A stretch of DNA of 64,000 nt from Taudactylus pleione (Eukaryota > Chordata > Amphibia > Anura > Myobatrachidae). A program made the translations under genes and the position numbers. The stretch lies in assembly GCA_031769625.1 (NCBI GenBank), contig JAUIMM010000202.1, positions 9,286,001 through 9,350,000 on the forward strand. Direction: 5' to 3'. Numbering within the stretch: position 1 is the stretch's first letter; each line of letters begins with the position of its first letter. This document shows, one piece after another, positions 22,796 through 33,783 of this stretch. The notes below the pieces were generated by a model. The model had not been told where the DNA came from, ran no database searches, and saw only the letters and a program-made list of their open reading frames with translations.

Positions 22796-25393
22796 CACCT
22801 ATACAATCCTTCGTTTTTTCAACCACACTTCATGCATATTTAAATAGTTGTTTATTAACAGTCTTCTCATGGCATCTATACCCCTCACATGGGGGATGCT
22901 GGTGTAAAGGCTTACAATATCTATTGTTGCCATACAAAAATTCGGAGGTAAGTATTGTATCTTCTTTAATTTGTTTAGGAACATTGTGGTATCCTTTAAA
23001 TAAGTCTGTTCTCCTTGAATAACTGGCTGCAAATATGCATCCAAATATTTAGATACCACATAATACAAGGAATCTCTTGCTGAGCTTATTGGCCTTCCTG
23101 TTCACTGTTTTTGTGCAGTTTAGGCAATAAGTAAAATAGGCGAACTTTTGGTGTCTCTGTCAGAAGAGTTGACAACACACTTTTGGTGATAATTTCATTA
23201 GATAATGCTTCATCCAGCAGGCATTTTAATTCAATATAGCAGGTATCAGTCGGGTCTTGTTTCAATCACTTATATACTTTACTATCATTAAGCTGGCGAT
23301 ATGCTTCATGTTTATAATCATTGATACCCCAAATCACAATCCCTCCACCCTTATCTGCTGGACGTATAATAATATTGTTATACCTAGCCAGATTCTTCAA
23401 GGCAATGCATTCTTTGTAGGACAAATTGTATGTTTGTTCAGAAGGAAATGTTTCCACATTTTAAATGGTTTTTAACATTGCTTTGGTAAATGTTTTTATA
23501 TTCATATTAATTGATGGAGGTTCAAAAAGAGATTTGGATTTTATTGGGCAGCTTTCTGTAGAGGAAGTAACTGGGAATAGCGAGACACTAAAATCAAAGT
23601 ATTCTTTTAAGCACAGTTGGCGATTGAACTTACTCAATTCTATCTTACTCTGAAAGTTGTTATGTAATTTAGTGGGTACAAAACTCAGACCCCGCTTTAA
23701 CACTTTTTGTTCATCATCAGTTAGGGTATGGGAGGATACATTAAAAATTAACTTCTCCTCCTTAAATTTAGCTTTCCTCTGACGCGCACACTGTACACCC
23801 CTTCGAGTAATGGATCTCTTATGTGGTTTCTGGTTGCTCTTGTGGTAATCCCTAAAGGGGGGTGAATTTACATTGAAATTCCACTTGCTCCAGCACATTC
23901 TGCCTCGCTATTGGAAGAACGGTATATAGACAATATTTTCGTCATATGGACTGGAACAAAAGAGGAGTTTATTATGTTGATGACCAACATCAATTGTCTG
24001 GATGCAGACGAAAAATTAATGTATGAAATCAGTGAGGAAAGTGTTCATTTTGTGGACGTACTGGTACAGCAAAAAGAAGGTATATTAATTACATCTATAT
24101 ACAACAAACCAACAGACTGCAACTCCCTTCTATCAGCAGCAAGTCATAATCTGGCAGCGCTTAAGAGGGGACTACCTTTCTCACAGTTCCTGAGGGTACA
24201 TCGGATTTGTGAAGATAATGTAGATGCTATGAAACAATTGGATGTCATGTAAACTCGCTTTCTACAAAGAGGATATTCTAATACATCTTTAATGGACGCA
24301 AGAAAAAAGACTATGGAAATCCCAAGAGAGAATTTATTAACAAAAACGACAGGTCAAGCCAAAAAGAATCCGATGATTTGGATAAATCAATATTCTACAG
24401 CAAGTGCTGCCATTATAAGAGCTGCTAATAATGAATTTGACGTGCCATTGAAACAAGGTAACAATGTTGCCTCCTTAAGCAAACGCTCCAGAAATATTAG
24501 AGACTGGGTCGTGAGAACGGATATCTCTGGTTGGGATAAGAAGACAGCTAATCAACGTTTTTTAACAAAAAAATGGGTAACTTCCGGTGTCTTGGCTGCA
24601 CAACGTGCAGTTTTCTGGAAGTGGGTGATACATTCCTGCATCCCCAAACAGGAAAAAAGATAAAGATTCATCAAGTTCTCACATGTTCTACTAAGTTTGT
24701 AATTTTGTTTATCCGCTGTCCCTGTGGTCTCCTTTATATAGGAAAAACGATGCGCCAATGTAAAGAACGCATGGCGCTTTACAGGAGTGCTATACATCTG
24801 GCATTAAAAGGAAGAACTACAGATGAACCAATGGCAAAGCATTTTTGCGGTGCAAAACACAACTTATCATCATTAAGATATAAGATGATTGATGCAGTAC
24901 AAGACTGTTTGCGTGGAGGAGACCGTTCAAAACTTTTACTACAGAAAGAGGCTCGCTGGATCCATGAGCTTTACGCCTTGAGCCCTAAGTGATTAAATTA
25001 ACAATTTATCCTTTATCGTTTTTTCTAGAATAATAATTTGTGATTGCCATTTTTTGACTTCCATTTATATTTTTAACATTGGGATTAATATTCTTTTTCA
25101 TAAATTTTTAGGATTAATTTTTAGGATCTTATTTTCATTTATATGTGTTTTTTCAGCACAGATACTTTTTTCTTCCTGATTCCAGTTCCGTTTTATATAC
25201 CAATTTATACGTGGTGTTTATTAGATTCATTACCTGGTCAGGGCCGCAACTAGGGGGGGGGCTAGAGGTGCACGTGCACCGGGAGGGGATTGCGGGGGGG
25301 TGAAAAAGCAGACTCTGCCATCTGAAAATGGCCACCACCGAAGAGGAGACTAATGCTAGAGGTCCTTACTGGACTTCTAGTGTCTGTCTCTTT

Positions 25394-25500
25394 CTTGGCG
25401 GCGGCCATTTTTGGATGGCCGTTTTCAGCAGATTCCATGCGGACTAGCTGTCCGCATGGACTCTGCTGAAAACGGCCATCCAAAAATGGCCGCCGCCAAG
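25394..25500. repeat. long near-perfect palindrome
   Basis: Arms of about 51 bp, starting CTTGGCGGCGGCCATTTTTG and ending in its complement, are separated by TAGCT and have one clear mismatch. Weaker pairing extends out to about 25345 and 25545. It would fold into a stable hairpin as DNA or RNA. Confidence 0.9.
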
Positions 25501-25645
25501 GAAGAGACAGATGCTAGAGGTCCTACTGGACCTCTAGTGTCTGTTAGCAGAGCGCAATGCACACAGCGTTCCCGGAAGTGCCAGGAACACTGGCGCTGCA
25601 GGGAGAGGATGCTGAGAGCTGCATCTTCTCCCTTCAAACCCCCCT

Positions 25646-25745
25646 GGCAACGAGCATAAACCCCCATGGCAACGAGCATGGAACCCCATGGCAACGGGCA
25701 TGGAACCCCATGTCAACGAGCATGGAACCCCATGGCAATGAGCAG
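25646..25745. repeat. 22-bp minisatellite
   Basis: About four and a half copies of a unit containing ATGGCAACGAGCATGGAACC, with few changes. Confidence 0.85.
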
Positions 25746-26376
25746 GTAATTTTAAAGTAATTAGAAGCATTGCTGTGGGGCATAAAATGGTGTCGGGCAA
25801 ATATGTAAGTGGCACTTTGGTAATAGGCATTACAGTGTGTGACAATGTGTAATGGGCATTATGGTGTATGGAATAATGTAAGTCACTATACCAGGGATGT
25901 CTGAGTAATGCACTGCCTTATGGAGGAGCAAGGACAAACTCCAGGTACGGGAAGGGAGGGGGGCGCAAAATTGCTGCCTTGCACCGGGTGACAGATATCC
26001 TAGTTTCGGCCCTGACCTGGTTCATGATTTTTTTCTGACCATTTTTTCTGGATGTTCTTGGTTTCTTTTGCCTTATTTTTGCCCTGTCTTTTGACATTAG
26101 ATATAAATATATTGCCATTCAGTTTGTGACAGCTTCCCCATTTGTTTTTCTGACTGATTGCTCTGCATTTTTTCTAGTTCATTTTGTGCTTTAGTTAATA
26201 TTCTTGTTTACACTTGTTTCCCAGCAACCGAACTCTTGCAGGCTGACGTCATGTGGCAGCAACTGGGAGCCGCATGGATGCTGACAGAGGCTGAACAGAG
26301 AGACGGAGTTGGTCTGCACTTTGGTTGTCTTTGGTTAGGGGTGTATATAGGTAAGTGTTGTTGTTTGTTTCATTGT

Positions 26377-26412
26377 GTCCTGATGAAAATTCCTTGGTGA
26401 ATTAAAACGTTG
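26377..26412 (+). ncRNA. hammerhead-ribozyme-like motif at the Penelope 3' end
   Basis: CCTGATGA at 26379-26386 is the standard core strand. It is followed by A, then AATTC...GAATT as stem II with loop CTTGGT, then AAAAC where GAAAC is expected. The G-to-A change at the first core base after stem II should abolish activity. The position, near the 3' end of a Penelope-like copy, is where such ribozymes are known. Confidence 0.45.
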
Positions 26413-26471
26413 ACCTTGATTACGGGAACTTCATGTCACTATTTCTATATATTTGCCTGAGTTCTGCCTAT

Positions 26472-26478
<7 letters not shown>

Positions 26479-26542
<64 letters not shown>

Positions 26543-26545
26543 AAC
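26479..26545. repeat. TG/TA microsatellite
   Basis: GT repeats pass into GTAT and then pure AT repeats. The microsatellite may have replaced the 5' tip of the hAT element that follows. Confidence 0.9.
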
Positions 26546-27029
26546 ACATATATACCGGACCCACCCGAACTTCCAGATCTGAGCCGGGAACCGAGCTAGG
26601 CTCGGGTTTTCCCGCATGACTCTGATCTCAAAATGAGGCAAAACGTCATCCTCCCGCTGTTGGATTTTCGCGGGTTTTGGATTCTAGAAAGATCCCGGTG
26701 ATTGGCGCCATTTTCACTCAAGGTGTGGAAGGTGAACTGAACAGATGTGTTGCTGTCACTGTCTGTGTCAGTGTGTTGACCAACTTGTCCTGTCGGGGGC
26801 TGAAGGCTGCTCTGTGTTGTCCATAAAGGGACTGGGGCTGTAGTATATAAAGGGGGGCTTCATTGGGTGCTACAGCTGGTGTGTCACTTGTCCTGTCAAT
26901 CAAGGGGCTGCTGCTGATATTATATTATAAATAAGGGCTGCTGTTGTTGTCCTGTCCATCAAGGGGCTAGGGCTGCAGTTCATAAAGGGGTGCTGTGTTG
27001 TCCAGGTGGAGGGTTGCTCTGTGAATCAG

Positions 27030-27720
27030 AGGTGCTCTTCCCCAGAGTAAAAAAAAAATAAAAATGCTTTTTTATTTTGTGCTTTAGCAACTTAGCTGCG
27101 CTATTATTGTTTGTGACACTGCCAGGCAGACCGCAGTTTATCGTCCACATATTTGTGACTCTGCAGGTGGTCTGTCCACACTTGGTAGGGGTGCTTTGTT
27201 GTCCATCAAAAAGGGGTGCTGTCTGTGTTGTTCATCAAGGGGCTGCTGTCTCATTCAGGGGTGCTCTTCCCCAGTGTGAAAAAAATAAAAATGAAATTAA
27301 ATTAATAATATCAATATATCAATCCACAAAAAAAAAAAGAAGCAATTTTTTTTTGTGTGTGTGCGTTAGCAACTTAGCTGCGCTATTATTGTTTGGTGAC
27401 ACTGCAGCAGTTTATCGTCCATGTATTTGTGACTCTGCAGGTGGTCTGTCCGCACTTGGAAGGGGTGCTTTGTTGCCCATAAAAAAGGGGTTCTGTCTGT
27501 GTTGTTCATCAAGGGGCTGCTGTATTCAGTGGTGCTCTTCCCCAGTGTAAAAAAAAAAAATTGAAATTAAATGAATATCAATCCACAAAAAAAAAAAAAA
27601 AAAATATTTTTTTTTGTGTGTGTGCATTAGCAACTTAGCTGCGCTATTATTGTTTGGTGACACTGCCGGCCAGACTGCAATTTATCGTCCACGTATTGTG
27701 ACACTATAAGTCATAGTGCA
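27030..27720. repeat. about 270-bp tandem repeat in hAT element C
   Basis: Two full units and one partial unit, each with GCAACTTAGCTGCGCTATTA, then GACACTGC, TTTATCGTCCA, and (in the full units) GGTGCTCTTCCCCAGTGT followed by an A-rich stretch. It holds the position that the 160-bp array holds in element A. Confidence 0.8.
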
Positions 27721-28001
27721 GTGTGTTATTCTTATTCATAAATAATTATTCTTGTGACTTTGTAAGTGGTAGCGCTATGTGTTATTCTTATTCATAAATA
27801 ATTAATCTTGTGATACTGTAAGTGGTAGTAAAGTGTAATATTCAACTTTTCACTTTTCCTCAATTGTGAATAAATGATTACTCTACACGCCGACTACAAG
27901 ACCAAAGTGCTAAATAACATGCGTTATATATAAAACATAATTACATCACTGTAAGTGGTAGCACAGTGTGTTATTCTTATTCATAAATAATCTTATCACA
28001 C
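27700..28001. repeat. about 53-bp tandem repeat, left half
   Basis: Units of GTGACACTGTAAGTGGTAGC and TGTGTTATTCTTATTCATAA. The array is cut by the 28005-34446 element and continues at 34447-35130, where a second small element interrupts it. Confidence 0.8.
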
Positions 28002-28321
28002 TAAGGGGTAAATTTACTAAGAATCGAGTCTGTGAGAGTTTGCTTTTTTTTTTCAACTTGATTAGCTTCGCCTAAACTCAGGTGATTTGAAGCTCCTGAA
28101 ACTCTCAAATTTACAAAGAAGGGAGTTTAGCTGAGAGTGAGATGGCCGATGGTGAAGCAGAATGAGATTTCTCTGCCGAGTAGCAGGGTTTGCAGGAGAT
28201 TTCTCCCCTGAGTAGCAGGTTTTGCAGGAGATGACTCACTCGAGATTGCAGTGTCTTCTCTCTGCAAAACTCTCCTGAGCAAGCAGCCTGCACATATCAG
28301 TGTTGTACCTGTAAAAAAACA

Positions 28322-29050
28322 GGTTAAAAGTGGTTAAAATAAAATGACATAGGGCCCCCCCCTAAAGCTTAACCAGCCCCAGGCTTGCCAGTCTGTACTG
28401 GTTTCTGAGATTACAGGAAACAAAATGTGTAGGGTTCCCCTGTAATTTAGAAACCAACACCAGGCTGCAGGGACAGTCCTGATTTTAAATATAGTGGGGA
28501 AGAAATTGCGTAAGGTCCCCCCATATTTAAAACCAGTTCCACAAGTGCCAAAGGGCCGGCATGCTGGCACCTGTAGTCCCACTGTAAAATACAATAGTTT
28601 ACTTAAATTTCCCCACTTTATTACCCCCATACCCAACGCTCCAGGGGTGCAGGGAAGAGCCCTAGGCTTCAGACCAAGCCTGGGGTTAAGGGAGAGGGGG
28701 GACTCCTTTTTGGGGGTTCCCCACCTCCCCTGAGATCTCCAGCTTGGCCTGACCGGCTTGGGCTGCTAATGCTTTGGACCCGGAGCCCCAGTGAAAGGGT
28801 ATCCGGGCTGTGGCAATACAGCCCGGCCGTTTTGGGTCTGGTTTTAAATATAGGGGTGACCCTACGCAATTTTTCCCCCCTATATTTAAAATCAGGACTG
28901 TCCCTGCAGCCTGGTGTTGGTTTCTAAACTACAGGGGAACCCTACACATTTTGTTCCCCGTGATCTTAGAAACCAGGACAGGCTGGTAAGCCTGGGGTTG
29001 GTTAAGCTTTAGAAGGGGGGACCTTATGTCATTTTTTTTTTTATATTTAA
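28322..29050. mobile_element. foldback element with arms of about 200 bp
   Basis: The left arm (28340-28530) and the right arm (28845-29040) are complements: AAATGACATAGGG and CCTTATGTCATTT, TGTGTAGGGTTCCCCTGTA and its complement, ACCAACACCAGGCTGCAGGG and its complement. The middle is GC-rich without an ORF that I trust. Exact ends are not defined. Confidence 0.7.
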
Positions 29051-29070
29051 ATTTATTTTCTATATTTACA

Positions 29071-29590
29071 TAAAGCAAAAGATACTACTGCACTAGCTCT
29101 TAATCGGTACCCCCTCAAATTATAATGAAGGAAACAAATAACCTATTGAAGGAGGGGTGTGCTACCAACTGCCAATAATCACAACAAAAGAACACAGAAA
29201 GCGGTAGTTCAATGGTGCACCAACCGATTTAATAGATTTAAAATATAACTTTTAATAAGTATTATTTAAGAAAGATATTTCCCCTCCAAGATTATTATCT
29301 TATATGGAATAACTACAATAGCTCCAATATTCCATTAGTGTAAGATTTGCTGCATATGGGGTTTGTTCCGCCTAGTCAATATAGTCAATAGACTATGAGT
29401 ATATCCCTGACACACTGGTTTTAATACAATTTTTATTTAATTTTTTTTTTTTTATTTTCAATTTCAATACTTCGTCAACCTACTCCCAGAGAGGAAATAT
29501 CTTTCTTAAATAATACTTATTAAAAGTTATATTTTAAATCTATTAAATCGGTTGGTGCACCATTGAACTACCGCTTTCTGTGTTCTTTTG
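29071..29590. mobile_element. 520-bp element with terminal-type inverted arms and 14-bp duplication
   Basis: TTTCTATATTTACA is repeated exactly at 29057-29070 and 29591-29604. Inside, 29182-29285 and 29498-29590 are near-perfect complements of about 95-100 bp, starting ACAAAAGAACACAGAAAGCG. About 110 bases lie outside the left arm. A duplication of 14 bp is too long for common cut-and-paste elements, so a retroelement origin is possible. Confidence 0.65.
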
Positions 29591-30189
29591 TTTCTATATT
29601 TACAGGCAGAAACGTACATGGATCACAGCAATCTGTGTATGTTTCTGCCAAACTCTCAGATCACAGGCAGGTGTATTTTTTTCACTAATTTTTACAGGAG
29701 AGTTTTCCCATCTCATGAGAGTTTCGAAACTCTCTGCTTGGTAATTTCCAGAATCCTATCTTCACTAGGGGTGAGCGGGTTCGGATTTCTGAAATCCGAA
29801 CCCCCCCAAGCCCCCCCGATCCGAGGCCGATCCGAGTCAGGCCCAACTTTTCCCGCCTGACTCGGATCTGAAATCGAGGCAAAACGTCATCATCCCGCCT
29901 TCCAGGTCTCGCGGCCATTTTCTCACTCGGCTGTGGAAAGTGAAGAGGGAGGGTGGGAGTTAGGGCTGGCTGGGCTGTGTAGTGTAGTGTAGTGCAGTGT
30001 AGTGCTGTGCTGTGCTGCTGTTGTCCATAGGTAGTAGTAGTAGTAGTGTCCACTACTTCAAAGTCCATAGGGGCTGGCTGCACTGTGTTGTGCAGTCAGT
30101 TGTCCATAGGGGCTGTGTCCACTCCAAAGTCCTGTGCAGTGTCCCAGTCCTAAAGGGGAGCTGTAATGTTGTCCAGGGGGTGCTCTGTC

Positions 30190-31190
30190 CGTCAGGGGTG
30201 CTCCCCCCAAGTGCAACAAAAAAATATATATTTTTTGTGTTTGTGAATTGTGTGCGCAGTAGCCGCACGTGCATCAACAAAGTAGTGCCAAGCGTGCGAC
30301 TGTGTCCCATAAATAAAGGGCCGGCTGGATTGACCGCTAAAGGGTGCTGTAACCCCCAAAGGGCACTCCGAACAAAATAAAAAAGTATATTTTTTTGTGT
30401 TTGTGAATTGTGTGCGCAGTAGCCGCACGTGCATCAACAAAGTAGTGCCAAGCGTGTGCCTGTGTCCTATAAATAAAGAGCCGGATGGATTGACCGCTAA
30501 AGGGTGCTGTAACCCCCAAAGGGCACTCCAAAAAAAATAAAAAAATATATTTTTTTGTGTTTGTGAATTGTGTGTGCAGTAGCCGCACGTGCATCAACAA
30601 AGTAGTGCCAAGCATGCGCCTGTGTCCCATAAATAAAGAGCCGGCTGGATTGACCGCTAAAGGGTGCTGTAACTCCCAAAGGGCACTCCAAACAAAATAA
30701 AAAATATATTTTTTTGTGTTTGTGAATTGTGTGCGCAGTAGCCGCACGTGCATCAACAAAGTAGTGCCAAGCGTGCGCCTGTGTCCCATAAATAAAGAGC
30801 CGGATGGATTGACCGCTAAAGGGTGCTGTAACCCCCAAAGGGCACTCCAAAAAAAATAAAAAAATATATTTTTTTGTGTTTGTGAATTGTGTGTGCAGTA
30901 GCCGCACGTGCATCAACAAAGTAGTGCCAAGCATGCGCCTGTGTCCCATAAATAAAGAGCCGGCTGGATTGACCGCTAAAGGGTGCTGTAACCCCCAAAG
31001 GGCACTCCAAACAAAATAAAAAATATATTGTTTTGTGTTTGTGAATTGTGTGCGCAGTAGCCGCACGTGCATCAACGAAGGAGCAGCGCCAAGTGTGCGC
31101 CTGTGTCCCATAAGTAAAGGGCCGGCTGACTCATTTCTTAAAGGGTGGTGTAACCCACAAAGTCTAGTCTCCAACAAAAATAAAAAATTA
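30190..31190. repeat. 160-bp tandem array with 320-bp dimeric order
   Basis: Six units, each with GCCGCACGTGCATCAACAAA, TAAAGGGTGCTGTAACCCCC and an A-rich tract. GCATCAAC recurs at 30271, 30431, 30591, 30750, 30910 and 31069, so the period is 159-160. Units 2 and 4 share one set of variants, and units 3 and 5 share another. Long minus-strand ORFs through the array come from the repeat. Confidence 0.92.
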
Positions 31191-31242
31191 TTTTCTGTTT
31201 GTGTGCGCCTTATATATACACGTATATATCAATATAACATAA

Positions 31243-33783
31243 ATGGAGGACCAAACTTTCTCCGATAAAAATAAAATAGGGAAAGATCAAGAACCACTTC
31301 CTCCTAGTGCTGAAGCTGCTGCCACTAGTCATGACAGACGATAACATGCCATCAACGTCGTCAGCCAAGGCCGATGCCCAATGTCGTAGTAGAGGGCACA
31401 TACAATCCCAAATGACAAAGTTCAGGAAAATGACCTTGAAAAAGACATTTAAATCATCTGAAGAGAAACGTAAACTTGCCAATATGCCATTTATGACACG
31501 GAGTGGCAAGGAATGGCTAAGGTCTTTCCCTATGTTCATGACTAGTGGTTCAGCTTCACATGACGATGGAAGCCCTCCTCCCACTAAAAAAATCAAACGA
31601 GTTAAGCTGGCAAAAGCACAGCGAAGAACTGTGCGTTCTAAGAAGATATCACAAATCCCCAAGGAGAGTCCAAGTGTGGTGGTGGTTGCGATGCCTGACC
31701 TTCCCAGCACTGGACGGGAAGAGGTGGCTCTTTCCACCATTTGCACACCCCCTGCAAGTGCTGAAAGGAGCACCCACAGTCCACTTGCTGATATGCAAAT
31801 TGAAGACTTCACTGTTGAAGTACAACAGGATGAGGATACTGGTGTAGCTGGCGCTGAGGAGGAAGTTGGCGAGGAGGATTCTGATTGTGATGTGGTTTGT
31901 TTAAATCAGGCTCCGGGGGAGACAGTTGTTGTCCGTGGGATGAAAAAGCTCATCATGGTCATGCCTGGGCAGAAGACCAAACATTCCACCTCTTTGGTCT
32001 GGCAATATTTCTATCCAAATCCAGACAACAACTGTCTTGCCATATGTACCATATATAAAGGTGAAATAAGTAGGGGTAGGTACGTTAACCACCTAGGAAC
32101 ATCCTCCCTTATACGGCACCTGCAGCGCATTCATAAAAAGTTACTGTCAAGTTCAGAAACTTTGGCTAAGACTGTAAGCAGTCCAGGGACACCTAAATCC
32201 CGTTGTCCTGTTGTATCCAAACGCCTGCAAACCACTCCGACAATTTCCTCCTTAGTCAGGATTGGAAGTAGTCCTGCAGGCCATGTCACTGACTCTCCTA
32301 TCCGGGATTCCTCCGGAGGATCCTGCATTGCTACGCCTCCTGCTGCCACTGCTGCTGTTGCTGCTGCTGGGAGTCGTTCATCATCCCAGAGAGGAAGTAG
32401 GAACACCACTACTTTTACTAAACAATTGACCCTCCAACAGTCCTTAGCGAGGAGGATGAAGTACGACAGCAGTCATCCTGAAGCAAAATGTATAACTGAG
32501 GCCTTGACTGCTATGTTGGTGTTAGACGTGCGTCCGGTATCCGCCATTAGTGCACTGGGATTAGACAATTGATGGAGGTAGTGTGTCCCCGGTTCCAAAT
32601 CCCGTCTAGATTCCACTTCACTAGGCAGGCGATACCGAGACTGTACAGAAACGTCAGAAAAAGTGTCCTCAGTGTCCTGAAAAATGCGGATGTACCCAAT
32701 GTCCACTTAACCACGGACATGTGGACAAGTGGAACAGGGCAGACTAAGGACTATATGACTGTGACAGCCCACTGGGTAGATGTATCACCTTACGCAGCAA
32801 CAGCAGCAGCGTCACCAGAAGCAGCATCTCATAAATGCCAGCTCGTTCCAAGGCAGGCTACGCTGTGTATCACTGGTTTCAGTAAGAGGCACACCGCCGA
32901 CAACCTCTTAGAGAAACTGAGGGAAATCATCGCCCAGTGGCTTACCCCACTTAGACTCTCCAGGGGATTTGTGACAACGCCACCAATATTGTGCGGGCAT
33001 TACATCTGGGTAAATTCCAGCACGTCCCATGTTTTGCTCACACAATAAACTTGGTGGTGCAGAAGTTTCTGAAAAGCAACAGGGGCATGCAGGAGATGCT
33101 TTGGGTGGCCCAAAAAATTTCTGCCAACTTTCGCCATTCAGCGACTGCGTGCCGAAGACTGGAGCGCCAGCAAACACTCTTGAACCTGCCCTGCCATCAC
33201 CTGAAGCAAGAGGTTGTGATGCAGTGGAACTCAACCCTCTATATGCTTCAGAGGATGCCATTGCCAAAAGGCCATTGAAGCCTATACATCCACCTATGAC
33301 ATAGGCAAAGGAGGGGGTATGCACCTGACTCAAGCGCAGTGGAGAATGATTTCCGTGTTGTGCAAGGTTCTCCAGCCCTTCGAACTTGCCACACGTGAAG
33401 TCAGTTCAGACACTGCCAGCTTGAGTCAGGTCATTCCCCTCATCAGGCTTTTGCAGAAGCAGCTGGAGAAAGTGAAGGAGGAGCTAAGATGGAGCGATTC
33501 CGCTCAGCATGTGGGACTTGTGGATGAAGCCCTTCATTTGCTTTGCCAGGATTCCAGGGTGGTCAATCTGTTGAAATCAGACCACTACATTTTGGCCACC
33601 GTGCTCGATCCTAGGTTTAAAGCCTATGTGGTGTCTCTCTTTCCGGCCGACACAAGCCTGCAGAGGTGCAAAGACCTGCTGGTGAAAACACTGTCAGCTG
33701 AAGCGGAATGTGACACGTCAACAGCTCCTTCTTCATTTTCTCCCGCAACTGGGGCTGCCAGGAAAAAACTTAGGTATCCTAAG
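31243..33783 (+). pseudogene. BED-type hAT transposase, broken copy A
   Basis: The start codon at 31243 begins MEDQTFSDKNK. A two-base deletion near 31335 breaks the frame early. Then come an acidic Ser-rich region, a BED zinc finger (VWQYFYPNPDNNCLAICTI ... SSLIRHLQRIHKK, about 31998-32140), the hAT catalytic segment VHLTTDMWTSGTGQTKDYMT (about 32700-32760), GICDNATNIVRALHLGK, FAHTINLVVQ and QWNSTLYMLQRM, then LDPRFKAYVVSLFP (about 33605-33645). The frame changes several times and the C-terminal dimerisation region is missing. The protein would have cut and pasted the element in the nucleus. It is not a domesticated gene as written. Confidence 0.88.

Larger units (their letters stand above)
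18178..23900 (-). pseudogene. Penelope-like retroelement locus 2, long minus-strand copy
   Basis: Going down the minus strand from 23898: an N-terminal region rich in Lys/Arg (23461-23898), IIRPADKGGGIVIW (about 23345-23385), DIVSLYTSIPHVRG (about 22880-22925), then an insertion. Next come SCVAPAYSN (about 21440-21470), RYIDNIFVIW (about 21330-21365), and NPMIWINQYSTAS (about 20890-20930). Last are a Cys cluster CLGCTTC (about 20665-20695) and the GIY-YIG endonuclease KFVIYFIRCPCGLLYIGKT (about 20515-20575). After a second insertion the frame ends in LLLQKEARWIHELYALSPK (about 18380-18440). The order matches a Penelope-like polyprotein. Several frame breaks make it inactive. The 3' tail 18178-18375 is the exact complement of the right arm's tail. 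Confidence 0.9.
25239..26014. mobile_element. non-autonomous hAT-like element in the Penelope tail
   Basis: The inverted ends are CAGGGCCGCAACTAGGGGGG and CCTAGTTTCGGCCCTG. ACCTGGT is present on both sides (25232-25238 and 26015-26021), with one further T on opposite sides, so the duplication is 7-8 bp. The interior is a long palindrome (25394-25500) and a short minisatellite (25646-25745). No transposase. Confidence 0.8.
23906..26440 (+). pseudogene. Penelope-like locus 2, truncated plus-strand copy
   Basis: This copy starts abruptly in the catalytic region with RYIDNIFVIWTGTKEEF (about 23915-23970) and runs through NPMIWINQYSTAS, a Cys cluster CLGCTTC (about 24583-24603) and KFVILFIRCPCGLLYIGKT (about 24695-24750), to the stop after HELYALSPK at 24992. 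It lies head to head with the minus-strand copy, separated by only a few bases near 23900. The 3' tail continues to about 26440 and is split by an hAT element at 25239-26014. Compared with the minus-strand copy it lacks 21 bases near 24428 and has a 29-base segment inverted at 24451-24479. Frameshifts make it inactive. Confidence 0.9.

Noticed and set aside
18178..24992. Retrovirus-type reverse transcriptase
   Set aside because: The GIY-YIG endonuclease, Cys cluster and domain order identify a Penelope-like element. There is no gag, protease, integrase or long LTR pair.
30337..31177. Long minus-strand ORFs with repeated GHRRTLG-type units
   Set aside because: They are translations of the 160-bp tandem array and run against the transposase strand.
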